Made by a program: the position numbers and the translations under genes
Assembly: GCA_049671305.1 (NCBI GenBank)
Contig: JBATUR010000047.1
Location: forward strand, 1 to 64,000
Source: CADCTM01 sp049671305
Lineage (GTDB): Bacteria; Cyanobacteriota; Cyanobacteriia; Cyanobacteriales; Coleofasciculaceae
Length of the DNA: 64,000 bases
Direction: 5' to 3'
Part shown: positions 25,889 to 34,778 of the stretch, in pieces
How the letters are laid out: each line of letters opens with the position of its first letter
Numbering within the stretch: position 1 is the stretch's first letter
The notes under the pieces: generated by a model
The model's input: only the letters and a program-made list of their open reading frames with translations
Told to the model about the DNA's origin: nothing
Database searches by the model: none

Positions 25889-27066
25889 GATTCAATTACT
25901 ACCTTGACTTGCAAATTTGTAAACTTTGAAGCTTTTTGACTCGATACTTCATCCAGCCGCACATGAACTTCAATTACTCTGGCGTCAATGTTTGTACTAG
26001 GATCGGTATTAATAATTTCTTGTCGCTTCACCTGAGCACCCATTGATTCGACTTCTCCCTGCAACTCACCAGGCAACGCATCACTTATTACTCGCACACT
26101 TTGCCCAACTTTGACTCGGCTAATATCGCTTTGATAAACTTCAGCTACGGCATACATCGGACTAGTTTCTCCAATCTCCACAATGCCGCTATTACCAATC
26201 ACTTCACCAGCACGGCTGTTAATCTTTAGTACTGTGCCATTTTGAGTCGATTTGACAAATGCTTGCTCTAAATTGGCTTTGGTTTGCTTAACGGATGCGA
26301 TCGCTTGATTAATTTCTGCCCGCGCCGCTTTCACATCCACCGGGCGTACTTCGGCAATGCGCTCAAGATTAGCTTCAGCTTCACCCAGTTGGGGCGTACT
26401 GGTCGTCTGAGTCCGCCGTAGCGTGGCTTGTGCCTCTTGTAAGTTCTTTTGAGCCGTTTTTAAGGTTAACTGCTTGTTATCTCGCACTGAGGCGGAAATT
26501 GCCCCAGCTTGATACAAATTTTCGTAGCGCTGGTATTCGGATGCCGCGTTTTGCACTTCGGCTTGTAAACGCTCCACTGTTGCGGTTTGAGCTTCCACAT
26601 CTCCTTGACGTTGGGCATTTAGACGGGCGATGGTTGCTTTTTGAGCGTCAATTTCACCTTGTTTCGCTCCGGCTTGAATTTGTGCTAGTTTTGCCTGGGC
26701 GACGCGCACTTGTTCTTGGGCTTGCTCGACTGCAGCTTGTAGCTTGTCGCGATTATCTAAAATGGCGATCGTTTGTCCATTTTTGACGATATCACCTTCT
26801 TTTACTAATAATTGCTCAATGCGACTAGTTTGACCCGATGCCGGGGCGGAAAGCTGAATTACTTCTCCTTTTGGCTCCAAACGCCCTAATGCAGTAACGG
26901 TTTTAATCGGCACGGTTACTGGTTGGGGCGCAGGCGATGATTGGGAACGATGCCAGAAAATCCCTGCTGTTGTACCACCCAGACAAAGGACGCCTGCGAC
27001 AATTATGAGGCTCCAACGCTGGCGATTTGGAGATGATTTGGCTTGGACGACTAGATTCTCTCCCAT
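25885..27066 (-). CDS. DevB-family HlyD-type membrane fusion protein
   Basis: This 393-residue adaptor has an N-terminal anchor (WSLIIVAGVLCLGGTTAGIFWH). The lipoyl half GRLEPKGEVIQLSAPASGQTSRIEQLLVKEGDIV follows, then a long coiled-coil hairpin (about residues 115-265) and the second lipoyl half NGTVLKINSRAGEVIG. The phrase VTALGRLEPKGEV is characteristic of the DevB family. It starts the three-gene exporter operon. Two TetR-type operator candidates lie between this start and the divergent TetR gene, so the operon is probably derepressed by a ligand of that regulator. Confidence 0.93.
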   Translation of the reverse strand: MGENLVVQAKSSPNRQRWSLIIVAGVLCLGGTTAGIFWHRSQSSPAPQPVTVPIKTVTALGRLEPKGEVIQLSAPASGQTSRIEQLLVKEGDIVKNGQTIAILDNRDKLQAAVEQAQEQVRVAQAKLAQIQAGAKQGEIDAQKATIARLNAQRQGDVEAQTATVERLQAEVQNAASEYQRYENLYQAGAISASVRDNKQLTLKTAQKNLQEAQATLRRTQTTSTPQLGEAEANLERIAEVRPVDVKAARAEINQAIASVKQTKANLEQAFVKSTQNGTVLKINSRAGEVIGNSGIVEIGETSPMYAVAEVYQSDISRVKVGQSVRVISDALPGELQGEVESMGAQVKRQEIINTDPSTNIDARVIEVHVRLDEVSSQKASKFTNLQVKVVIES

Positions 27067-27083
27067 TTTTATCTACTCGTTTT

Positions 27084-27132
27084 TAGACTACACAGTTTAG
27101 TTTCGTATTTTTACACTAAACCGACTAGTCTA
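27084..27132. promoter_or_regulatory. Paired TetR-type operators between devB-like and tetR genes
   Basis: Two imperfect 16-bp palindromes are present: TAGACTACACAGTTTA (27084-27099) and TAAACCGACTAGTCTA (27117-27132). Both fit the pattern TARAC-N6-GTYTA, the symmetry common for TetR/AcrR family operators. They are inverted copies of each other around a 17-bp spacer and lie in the 118-base divergent promoter region, which suits joint control of both genes. Confidence 0.75.
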
Positions 27133-27184
27133 AGAATGTCAAGCTACAGTTAAAAAATAAAAAAGTTTAGAAGCATACGACTTA

Positions 27185-27820
27185 ATGGCACAACCAAAAC
27201 CCCCAAGGGCAGAGCGCCAATTATCTGCTGAGAAAGCGGAAGCAATTTTATTAGGGGGAATGCAAGAATTTTTGGCACATGGCTATGCAGCAACGAGTAT
27301 GGATCGGGTGGCGGCGGCTGCTGGCGTGTCGAAAGCAACGGTTTATAGCCACTTTCAGGATAAAGAAGGCTTGTTTACTGCCTTAATTAGGCAGTTGGTT
27401 GAGGGCAAGTTTCGCTCAATTTTTGAGCCAAATCACGTTGATATGTTGCAAGCTGACCCAAATATTTTACTCCGAGATTTGGCAAATCGCGTCTTAGACA
27501 TGGGCATAAGTGATCCGCAGTTTCTCAACTTCATGCGGGTAATTTTAGGAGAATCAGGGCGATTTCCCCAGCTTGCTCGTGCATTTGTGCGTAACGTTGA
27601 GCAGACTTCCTTTGATCGCCTGCGTCAGTACTTGACAAACTGTCCTCAACTAAAATTGTCTGATCCAGAAGCAACGGCACGAGTGTTCATCGGCACGCTG
27701 GTGCATTTTATGATTGTGCAAGAGATGCTGCATGGCAGGGATATTGTGCCGATGGAACGCGATCGCTTGGTTGACAACTTAGTACACTTAATTACAGTAA
27801 GCAATACTGAAAAATCTTAA
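27185..27820 (+). CDS. TetR/AcrR family transcriptional regulator
   Basis: This 211-residue repressor has an N-terminal helix-turn-helix (FLAHGYAATSMDRVAAAAGVSKATVYSHFQDKEGLFTALI) and an all-helical ligand-binding C-terminal domain that belongs to the AcrR-like TetR_C group. It is divergent from the DevBCA-type exporter operon with 118 bases between starts, where two matching palindromes lie. By analogy with other TetR-exporter pairs, it probably represses both itself and the exporter until it binds an exported compound. The inducer is unknown. Confidence 0.93.
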   Translation: MAQPKPPRAERQLSAEKAEAILLGGMQEFLAHGYAATSMDRVAAAAGVSKATVYSHFQDKEGLFTALIRQLVEGKFRSIFEPNHVDMLQADPNILLRDLANRVLDMGISDPQFLNFMRVILGESGRFPQLARAFVRNVEQTSFDRLRQYLTNCPQLKLSDPEATARVFIGTLVHFMIVQEMLHGRDIVPMERDRLVDNLVHLITVSNTEKS

Positions 27821-28101
27821 ATTGAGTCGTGAGATACACCCTTTGCCTCATTCTTGAGCCTCCAAATCTAGTAGATTATTAGGTGCTGGTGTATTACTTT
27901 CGTTAAGATGCACACAGACGTAAGGAGTTGGCGTATTTTGAACGTCATTCAATGCGAATAGAGTGCATCTTGCCGAAATTGCCGTTAAGTAGTACAAGTG
28001 TACTTGGCTAGCTGTTTAGCCCAACGGCAAAATTAGTTGAATGGGAGAGGATTGATACTACCCTGAGATGATAAAAGAAGGCTTTTCGAGTAGCAGGGTT
28101 G

Positions 28102-28500
28102 TTATGGTTTTGGCAACAGCTCCAAAATTTGTTCAACAAACTTTTGATGGTCAACAACTGGTTTAGAGATGTAGCCATCAGCACCACTCTGCTTCAAAAA
28201 GTTTTCGCGATCGCCTTCCATCGCGTGAGCCGTGACTAAAATAATCGGCAGACTAGATGTTTGGGCATCAGCTTTCAACATCTGTGTAATTTTGATACCA
28301 TCCACTGACTTACCACGATAAACGCTGTGAGCCAAGGAAACATCCATCAAAATAATGTCAGCCGCGCCAGATTGGGCAATTTGCATGACCTCCTCTACGT
28401 CTTCTGTATGCTTCACATCTAAGCCGCCCCGCTTGATGAGAATCTTCGAGAAAACGCGAGCGTTAATGGGATCGTCTTCTACAATCAGAACGGTTTTCAT
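28102..28500 (-). CDS. Single-domain response regulator (CheY-like)
   Basis: The receiver domain starts MKTVLIVEDDPINARVFSKIL, with the acidic pair D9/D10. The phospho-acceptor Asp is in ADIILMDVSLAHS, Thr is in IILVTAHAMEGD and Lys is in GYISKPV, so all catalytic residues are present. No output domain follows, so it signals by protein contact. The ATG at 28500 gives the usual 132-residue length. An in-frame ATG at 28602 would add 34 residues (MMTMRLIDGNITKSLSDLL) of unknown role and is a possible alternative start. The start region is divergent from the GyrA/ParC gene. No histidine kinase lies nearby. Confidence 0.88.
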   Translation of the reverse strand: MKTVLIVEDDPINARVFSKILIKRGGLDVKHTEDVEEVMQIAQSGAADIILMDVSLAHSVYRGKSVDGIKITQMLKADAQTSSLPIILVTAHAMEGDRENFLKQSGADGYISKPVVDHQKFVEQILELLPKP

Positions 28501-28632
28501 GGGCGTTGCATCAAGAAAGTCGTTTTTTTCAAAAGTGCGCTTTGATAATAAGTCTGACAGGGACTTTGTAATGTTGCCATCTATCAGGCGCATCGTCATC
28601 ACTTTATGGTCAAAATTTAGGAACTAGAACTC

Positions 28633-31158
28633 ATGGCAAAACAACTAAACCTGCTAGGGACTGGTCAGGTCATCGCCACAGCGCTACACGTGGAGATGCA
28701 ACAGTCATATCTCGAATATGCCATGAGCGTGATCGTTGGTCGGGCACTCCCTGATGTGCGAGACGGATTAAAGCCGGTGCATCGGCGTATTTTGTATGCC
28801 ATGCACGAATTAGGTTTAACACCAGATCGACCATACCGCAAGTGTGCACGTGTGGTGGGTGATGTTTTGGGCAAATATCACCCCCACGGCGATCAATCGG
28901 TCTATGACGCTCTGGTGCGCCTTGTACAAGACTTTTCCAGCCGCTATCCACTTCTAGCAGGTCATGGCAATTTTGGATCAGTCGATAACGATCCACCAGC
29001 CGCCATGCGTTACACCGAAACGCGACTTGCGAGTATTGGCGACGAAGCCATGCTTAGTGAAATTGGCGAAGCTACCGTTGATTTTATTGATAACTTCGAC
29101 AGTTCCCAACAAGAACCCGTCGTTTTACCCGCCCAGTTACCAGTATTACTGCTAAACGGCTGTTCTGGCATCGCTGTTGGTATGGCAACTAATGTGCCGC
29201 CCCATAATTTAGGCGAAGTGGTGGATGGTTTAATCGCCTTAATTGATAATCCAGAGTTAGCCGACGAGAAGTTGTGGAAATTAATTCCGGGACCTGATTT
29301 TCCCACCGGCGGCGAAATTATTGACAATGCCGGCATTCGTGAAGCTTATAGCACAGGGCGCGGCAGTATTGTTGTCCGGGGTGTAACGCAAGTTGAAGAA
29401 GTGCAAGGCGGACGTGGACGGCATAAACGCCAAGCGATTATTATCACAGAGTTGCCTTATCAGGTAAATAAAGCGGGTTGGATTGAGAAAGTCGCGGAAT
29501 TTGTTAATCAGGGGAGAATCGAAGGTATTGCCGATTTAAGAGACGAAAGCGATCGCGAAGGGATGCGTGTCGTCATTGAACTCAAGCGCGATGGGCAAGT
29601 CTCAGAGGTGCTTAAACAGCTCTACAAGCAAACAGCACTCCAAAGTAACTTCGGAGCAATCATGCTGGCTTTGGTGGACGGACAGCCCCGCCAGCTTACT
29701 CTCAGGCAGTTATTAGAGGAGTTTCTGCGCTTTCGGGAGCAAACTCTGACTCGGTTGTACAACTACCAGTTGGAGCAGGATGAACAACGCCTGCATATTG
29801 TGGAAGGCTTGCTGGTTTCCTTGAGCCAACTTGATACCGTAATTTCCATACTCAGAAATGCTCCCGATGGCACGACAGCAAAAGCTTCTTTACAAAGCCA
29901 GTTAAACATCAGTGAAATGCAAGCTGATGCCATCCTCTCGATGCCTTTAAGGCGCCTTACTGGGTTGGAGCGTCAAAAACTGCAAACAGAATTTGAGGAG
30001 CTGACAGAGCGCATAGGCTTGTATCGGCGCTTGCTTGATGACCGCAGTGAGTTGTTGAAGGTTTTGAAGAAAGATTTGCGATCGCTAAAACGCAAATTTG
30101 CCGACCGCAGACGCACCAAAATCTCACTCAAAAAAACGACAGCAGTCAAAAATGCTGCCTCACCACCAAAGTCAAAAGCTAGTACAAAAGAGATAGGCAA
30201 GAGAAGCAAGAAAAACGCCAATCAAAATACCTTACCCCTTCCCGAATCTCCACAAGAAGAAACTCTCGTTGAATTTACTCAGTTTGGGTATGTTCAGCGT
30301 ACTCGACCTACAGACCAACAAAAAGCAGCAACGCCCAAGAAAGGGGAAGATTTTGTAATTGAAACGATTACAACTACAACCCAACAAGAATTAATTGTGA
30401 TTACCAGTGGCGGCAAAGCTCACTCGGTGAAAGTAGGAGATATTCCGCCAGCAGCAGGGCGAAAAAATGGCACGGATTTAATTAATTTGTTGCCAGAAGC
30501 AGTACGTTCAGAAAAGGTTGTGGCGCATATAATCTTGCAGAATCTTGATGAAAATCTCAACCTAATTTTGCTAACTCAGCAAGGTAGAATTAAGCGCTTG
30601 CCTGTTTCTGAATTAGCTAATCTGACTGCCCGTGGTACAACTTTGATGAAGTTCAAAGATGATGACCAATTACAGTTTGTCAGTATAGGTAAAACTGGTG
30701 AGCAAATAATTTTAGCAACTAGTAACGGACGGATTTTGCGCTTTGAGGTGAATGACCAACAATTACCAATTATGGGACGAACTGCTCAAGGAACTCAAGC
30801 TTCTAGGTTGCGTCGAGAACATCTGGTTGGTTGTGCAGTTTTGCCTGCTGATCAAAACCTCTTATTGGTTTCTCAACAAGGATATGGTAAGCGTTTACCT
30901 GTGAGTGCCATTAGAAAAGGAAACCGGGGTGATATTGGTACATCAGCGATGCAATTTAAGACAGCAACAGATCGTTTGATGGGAATGATTTCGCAGTCAG
31001 TAGCATCAGAAATAATGTTAGTAACTAATGATGAACGGGTGATTAATTTACGGTTAGATGCAGTTAAGTTGTTGGGTAAAGATGGCACAGGTTCGCAACT
31101 TGTGAAACTTAAAGCCGAAGAAAGGATTATGACTTTGACTCCTTTGGCATTAAATTAG
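28633..31158 (+). CDS. Type IIA topoisomerase subunit A (GyrA/ParC family)
   Basis: This 841-residue protein cuts and reseals DNA together with a GyrB/ParE subunit. The N-terminal breakage-reunion domain is intact, with VGRALPDVRDGLKPVHRRILYAM, KYHPHGDQSVYDALVRL and the catalytic Tyr at about residue 127 in AAMRYTETRL. Six beta-propeller repeats follow residue 540. The usual GyrA box QRRGGKG is absent; the matching site (about residues 558-570) reads TDQQKAATPKKG. A lysine-rich linker (about 497-540) precedes the propeller. The protein therefore looks like the second, ParC-like paralogue of cyanobacteria; annotation pipelines may call it gyrA. It is monocistronic. Confidence 0.9.
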   Translation: MAKQLNLLGTGQVIATALHVEMQQSYLEYAMSVIVGRALPDVRDGLKPVHRRILYAMHELGLTPDRPYRKCARVVGDVLGKYHPHGDQSVYDALVRLVQDFSSRYPLLAGHGNFGSVDNDPPAAMRYTETRLASIGDEAMLSEIGEATVDFIDNFDSSQQEPVVLPAQLPVLLLNGCSGIAVGMATNVPPHNLGEVVDGLIALIDNPELADEKLWKLIPGPDFPTGGEIIDNAGIREAYSTGRGSIVVRGVTQVEEVQGGRGRHKRQAIIITELPYQVNKAGWIEKVAEFVNQGRIEGIADLRDESDREGMRVVIELKRDGQVSEVLKQLYKQTALQSNFGAIMLALVDGQPRQLTLRQLLEEFLRFREQTLTRLYNYQLEQDEQRLHIVEGLLVSLSQLDTVISILRNAPDGTTAKASLQSQLNISEMQADAILSMPLRRLTGLERQKLQTEFEELTERIGLYRRLLDDRSELLKVLKKDLRSLKRKFADRRRTKISLKKTTAVKNAASPPKSKASTKEIGKRSKKNANQNTLPLPESPQEETLVEFTQFGYVQRTRPTDQQKAATPKKGEDFVIETITTTTQQELIVITSGGKAHSVKVGDIPPAAGRKNGTDLINLLPEAVRSEKVVAHIILQNLDENLNLILLTQQGRIKRLPVSELANLTARGTTLMKFKDDDQLQFVSIGKTGEQIILATSNGRILRFEVNDQQLPIMGRTAQGTQASRLRREHLVGCAVLPADQNLLLVSQQGYGKRLPVSAIRKGNRGDIGTSAMQFKTATDRLMGMISQSVASEIMLVTNDERVINLRLDAVKLLGKDGTGSQLVKLKAEERIMTLTPLALN

Positions 31159-31181
31159 GTGTAAGTTAGTCTGTTTTTGTT

Positions 31182-31210
31182 GAGGTTGGGTTTCGTTATA
31201 ATCCAACCTC
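31182..31210 (+). terminator. Hairpin after the GyrA/ParC gene
   Basis: GAGGTTGGGTT (31182-31192) pairs with AATCCAACCTC (31200-31210) over 11 bp with one wobble and a 7-nt loop. No T-run follows, so termination may be partial. Confidence 0.5.
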
Positions 31211-31292
31211 ATCACTTTAAGAAAGTTTGCTATTTTGGCTGTATCAGCGTGTAAGGGGTAGTATAAAAGAAGATAGACAATCAGGATCTTTT

Positions 31293-31868
31293 ATGAAACC
31301 TTCTTTGCGTAAAGGCATACTTACAACTTGGAAAGATGACCGAGGTTTCGGATTTATTAAAAACATTGATGGAAATAAAGATATTTATCTCCACATCAGT
31401 CAGTTAAAGGGGATGAATCGTCGTCCAAAAGTTGGCGATACGATTATTTATGAGCTAAAAACTGAGACAGATGGTAAACTTCGTGCGGCTAATGCTGCGA
31501 TAGAAGGCGTTGTACCTCAACCTTTATCGAAGTACCAACAAAGAAAACAAAACCGTTTCCTGCAAACAGTTATTGGTATTCCGGTGATGACTTTTGTAGC
31601 ACTCATTTCAATGATATTTAACGGTGGTTATTCTCAAGAATCTAGAAATAATCGCTCTACTCCCTCACAAGTTTCTCCAACTACATCCACTCCCAAAATA
31701 GCGTGTAATATCAAAGGCAATGTTTCTATTTCAACGGGGGCTAAACTTTATCATCTGCCAGGAATGGAAGATTATGAAAATACAAGAATTGAGTCAAAAC
31801 ACGGCGAAAGGTGGTTTTGTACAGAGCAAGAAGCGAGGGCTGCCGGCTGGCGTAAAGCACCAAGATAG
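31293..31868 (+). CDS. Cold-shock domain / TM / sunset domain fusion protein
   Basis: The 191-residue protein begins with a cold-shock-like OB fold (RKGILTTWKDDRGFGFIKNIDGNKDIYLHISQL, with RNP1-like GFGFI). One transmembrane segment follows (FLQTVIGIPVMTFVALISMIF, about residues 90-110), then a Ser/Thr/Pro linker and a C-terminal CNIKGNVS-YHLPGMEDYENTRI-ERWFCTEQEARAAGWRKA segment, the so-called sunset domain. The ATG at 31293 is preferred; an upstream start would only add an out-of-family extension. The OB fold suggests nucleic acid binding, and the C-terminal domain is often found in exported nuclease-like proteins. Actual function unknown. Confidence 0.82.
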   Translation: MKPSLRKGILTTWKDDRGFGFIKNIDGNKDIYLHISQLKGMNRRPKVGDTIIYELKTETDGKLRAANAAIEGVVPQPLSKYQQRKQNRFLQTVIGIPVMTFVALISMIFNGGYSQESRNNRSTPSQVSPTTSTPKIACNIKGNVSISTGAKLYHLPGMEDYENTRIESKHGERWFCTEQEARAAGWRKAPR

Positions 31869-31942
31869 TAGAATTAAAGAGCGTAGTTTTACGAAAATTG
31901 GGATTGATAGATTATTACTTCTCGACAACTGTAGAATTCCAC

Positions 31943-31998
31943 AAATCCCCGACTTTTTGATGCTACTCATAACTCTGATTAGGTGAAGTCGGGGATTT
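31943..31998. repeat. Second AAATCCCCGACTT inverted repeat
   Basis: AAATCCCCGACTT (31943-31955) and its exact reverse complement (31986-31998) flank a 30-base loop. It lies between convergent genes and could terminate both. The arms match those at 21097-21129. Confidence 0.85.
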
Positions 31999-32013
31999 AA
32001 ATAGGACTTAATA

Positions 32014-32976
32014 TCAACCAAGTCCAACCAATTCATAACTTAAGTCCCACATTTTTTCACCTTTTTCATCATCACGGGCTTGAGGAGAAACTTTTTGTAC
32101 AAAAGATTTACCATCTTTCTTCTGACGATTTCCCCAACTCCAATAAGCTCCAGATTGTTTATATTCAGGATCAGCAACTACCATTGCCACCCTTTCACCT
32201 GCCAACTCTTGAGAAACATAACCTCCGGTAATATTCTTTTGGAACCAGGGGAAAATTTTCTGAAATAGCGGATAATGATTACGAAATAGTGGTGTATCTG
32301 CAACACATCCAGGATAGAGAGAACTAAAGGTAATACCTGTTGATTCGTGATAGCGTCGGTGTAATTCTCGCATTGTTAAAACATTGCAAACCTTGCTATC
32401 TTTATAAGCTTTTACAGGTTCAAACTTTTTGCCATCAATCATGGAAACTGGCTCTTTAAATCCTTCGGCAAAGCCTTCAAAATCGCCTAAATCAGGACGT
32501 GGTGGAATCTTACCGCCCAACTCATCTGGGTTGTGTGTGACGGTTCCCAAAATCACCAATCTTTTATCGGCTGAAGGTGATTTTTTCAAGTCCTCTAACA
32601 TGAGGCTAGATAACAAAAAATGACCGAGATGATTCGTGGTAACAGTCAATTCATAGCCTTCTGGACTTCTTAAAGGTTCCTTAATTAAAGGCATATAAAT
32701 AGCAGCATTGCACACCAAAGCATCCAAATTCAAGCCGCGTGCCCGAAAGGTATTAACAAACTCACGAACACTTTTTAAAGAACCGAGATCAATATGCATT
32801 ATGGTGTAGCTGTCGGCAGGCATTTCCACGGTTTGGGCTGCTTTTTGGGCTTTATCTAAATCCCGACAAGCCATGACAACGTACCAGCCTCTTTTAGCAA
32901 GGGCTTTGGCTGCATATAAACCGACGCCTGATGATGCGCCAGTGATTACGACTGTTGATTTGTGATTTTGTACCAT
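32014..32976 (-). CDS. por: Light-dependent protochlorophyllide oxidoreductase
   Basis: POR reduces protochlorophyllide to chlorophyllide with NADPH in a light-driven step of chlorophyll synthesis. The 320-residue protein has the Rossmann nucleotide site TGASSGVGLYAAKAL and the catalytic pair Y191-x3-K195 in AYKDSKVCN. The Cys near 226 (YPGCVADTPLF), used in substrate binding, is also present. The family-specific extra loop before ITGGYVSQELAGERVA is intact. The length equals that of other cyanobacterial PORs. The gene is monocistronic and convergent with the cold-shock fusion gene. Confidence 0.97.
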   Translation of the reverse strand: MVQNHKSTVVITGASSGVGLYAAKALAKRGWYVVMACRDLDKAQKAAQTVEMPADSYTIMHIDLGSLKSVREFVNTFRARGLNLDALVCNAAIYMPLIKEPLRSPEGYELTVTTNHLGHFLLSSLMLEDLKKSPSADKRLVILGTVTHNPDELGGKIPPRPDLGDFEGFAEGFKEPVSMIDGKKFEPVKAYKDSKVCNVLTMRELHRRYHESTGITFSSLYPGCVADTPLFRNHYPLFQKIFPWFQKNITGGYVSQELAGERVAMVVADPEYKQSGAYWSWGNRQKKDGKSFVQKVSPQARDDEKGEKMWDLSYELVGLG

Positions 32977-33094
32977 TTTCTTAATATCTGTGTTGAGCGC
33001 CTTTGACCGTTTCTATAATCTCATAGGACTGATGTTTTGAGGGCTAATGGCTGCTGATTATTAGTATAAAAAATTAAAAGGGCAATAATTAAAT

Positions 33095-33133
33095 AAAAAA
33101 AACCGAAGTTCCTTTAATTATGGGAACCTCGGT
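33095..33133 (-). terminator. Intrinsic terminator of the class V aminotransferase gene
   Basis: The minus-strand RNA folds ACCGAGGTTCC (33133-33123) with GGAACTTCGGT (33112-33102), 11 bp with one G-U pair, followed by a run of U residues (33101-33095). Confidence 0.88.
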
Positions 33134-33174
33134 CTAAACACTCATGTTACCTAAGAAAAACTAAAACTTAAAAC

Positions 33175-34722
33175 TTAGCCAAAATAACCCCAAATTGACT
33201 TTAACAAAGCTCCAATTCCAGCAATTGCAACCAAGGGCGAGGCGGTGGTTAGTTTGGAACGTTGTTCAGTTACGGTGATAGAAGTTGTACCATCAATTTT
33301 GGGTTCGGTGGAGAAACCAGGCAGGACGGAGAAATCGAAGCGGAAACCACTGGGTAAATATTCGCCTGTGGTGGCATCTTGCTCATATTGACCTTTCCAT
33401 TGTTGCTTGGCAATACTGGCAATTGCGGCTACCAAAGTTTCAATGTCTTGTTCGGTATTATGAATACCTAAGCTGGCGCGGATTGCACCATCACTATTTT
33501 CTGACTTACCACCGCAAACAAAATCTTCATCGGTTTTGAGGAGATGTTTCATCAAAGGTTGGGCGCAGAAGGTGCCATTACGGACGGCAATGCCCCATTC
33601 AAAAGATAGCACTGCGGCAACTAAACCATGCTCAACGCCTTCTACAGTAAAGCTGACAGCGCCTACACGCTTGTCTACGGCTGCTGGGTTGCTGGAACCT
33701 AAAACTTTAACTTGGGGAATGTCTGCTAGTTTTTCTAATAATAAAGCGGTTAGCTCCCGTTCGTGATGGTCGATCGCATCCATGCCTACTGCTTCTAGTA
33801 CCTGAATGGTACGCGCTAGAGCAATTAATCCTAAAATATTCGGGGTTCCAGCTTCGTTGCGGTCTGGTGGTGCTGCCCACGTTACGCTGTCAACAGTGAC
33901 TGTGGAGATTGTACCGCCGCCTGTTTGGTAGGGTGCGGCTGCAGCGAAGATGTCGCGTCGTCCGACAACTGCACCAACTCCTGTGGGGCAGTTCATTTTG
34001 TGACCGCTGAAGATTACAAAGTCGATATGGCTGGGGTCGTTGTGGGCTCTCATTTTCAGCTCACGGTGTGGCAGCAACTGGGCGCCATCGACGACCATTA
34101 AGGCGCCGTATTTATGAGCGAGTGCAGCAATTTCGTGGACGGGGAGGACGCTGCCGGTGATGTTGGAGGCGCCGGTCATGGTGACGACTCGCACTCTGCC
34201 TTGTGAGGGGTCGAGGCGGCGTTCTAGTTCGGCTAAGTCGATTTGTCCTTCTGAGTCTACAAGTAAATGTTCGACTTTGGCTCGGCTGCGCCAGGGTAGG
34301 TCGCTGCTGTGGTGTTCGAGTATTGTGGTTAAAACGCGATCGCCTGCTTGAAAGTCGATGGTATTTGCCAGCAGGTTCATGCCTTCGGTGGTGTTGCGTA
34401 CTGGAATGACCACATCGCGGACGCTATCCCAGCCTACAAATTCTCCGACAATTTGACGGGCTTCTTCGTAGCGTTCTGTACAAAAATGCGAATCAAAACC
34501 TGTGCCGCGATGAATGTTGGAATAATAAGGCTGAATTTCTTGCAGAAAATCACTGACTACTTTAAATGATTTTGTGCTTGCGGCATTGTCTAAAAAGATT
34601 TGTGGAACATAACGACCATCTAGCAGCGGCACAGAGTGTTTTGCACCCAGAACTTCTGGACATCTGAAGCTTTTAGAATTGGACTGGGTTGCAACTTTAG
34701 TTTGTCTTTTGATTAATTGCAT
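33175..34722 (-). CDS. Class V aminotransferase, cysteine-desulfurase-like, with membrane tail
   Basis: This 515-residue PLP enzyme has the SufS/IscS-like fold: FLDNAASTKSF at the start, EHHSSDLPWR, VVDGAQLLPH (PLP Asp and Gln), and the Schiff-base Lys242 in FSGHKMNCPTGVGAVVG. A Cys at about 386 (RNGTFCAQPLMKH) lies where SufS has its active-site loop. The last 70 residues are an extension ending in a hydrophobic helix LVAIAGIGALLKSIWGYFG, which could anchor it to a membrane. The ATG at 34722 is decided by AAGGAG. It lies 56 bases after the gamma-glutamylcyclotransferase gene, in a likely operon. The substrate may be cysteine or a glutathione-derived compound; this is unproven. Confidence 0.85.
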   Translation of the reverse strand: MQLIKRQTKVATQSNSKSFRCPEVLGAKHSVPLLDGRYVPQIFLDNAASTKSFKVVSDFLQEIQPYYSNIHRGTGFDSHFCTERYEEARQIVGEFVGWDSVRDVVIPVRNTTEGMNLLANTIDFQAGDRVLTTILEHHSSDLPWRSRAKVEHLLVDSEGQIDLAELERRLDPSQGRVRVVTMTGASNITGSVLPVHEIAALAHKYGALMVVDGAQLLPHRELKMRAHNDPSHIDFVIFSGHKMNCPTGVGAVVGRRDIFAAAAPYQTGGGTISTVTVDSVTWAAPPDRNEAGTPNILGLIALARTIQVLEAVGMDAIDHHERELTALLLEKLADIPQVKVLGSSNPAAVDKRVGAVSFTVEGVEHGLVAAVLSFEWGIAVRNGTFCAQPLMKHLLKTDEDFVCGGKSENSDGAIRASLGIHNTEQDIETLVAAIASIAKQQWKGQYEQDATTGEYLPSGFRFDFSVLPGFSTEPKIDGTTSITVTEQRSKLTTASPLVAIAGIGALLKSIWGYFG

Positions 34723-34778
34723 AAAATACTCCTTGTCGTTTTTCTTAGGTAACAATAAATGTGAGAAGTTGTGGTGAG

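Noticed and set aside
24000..27066. Calling this exporter the heterocyst glycolipid exporter devBCA
   Set aside because: The family is DevBCA, but the operon has a TetR regulator and no heterocyst genes beside it, and paralogues exist in non-heterocystous species. Gene symbols were therefore left empty.
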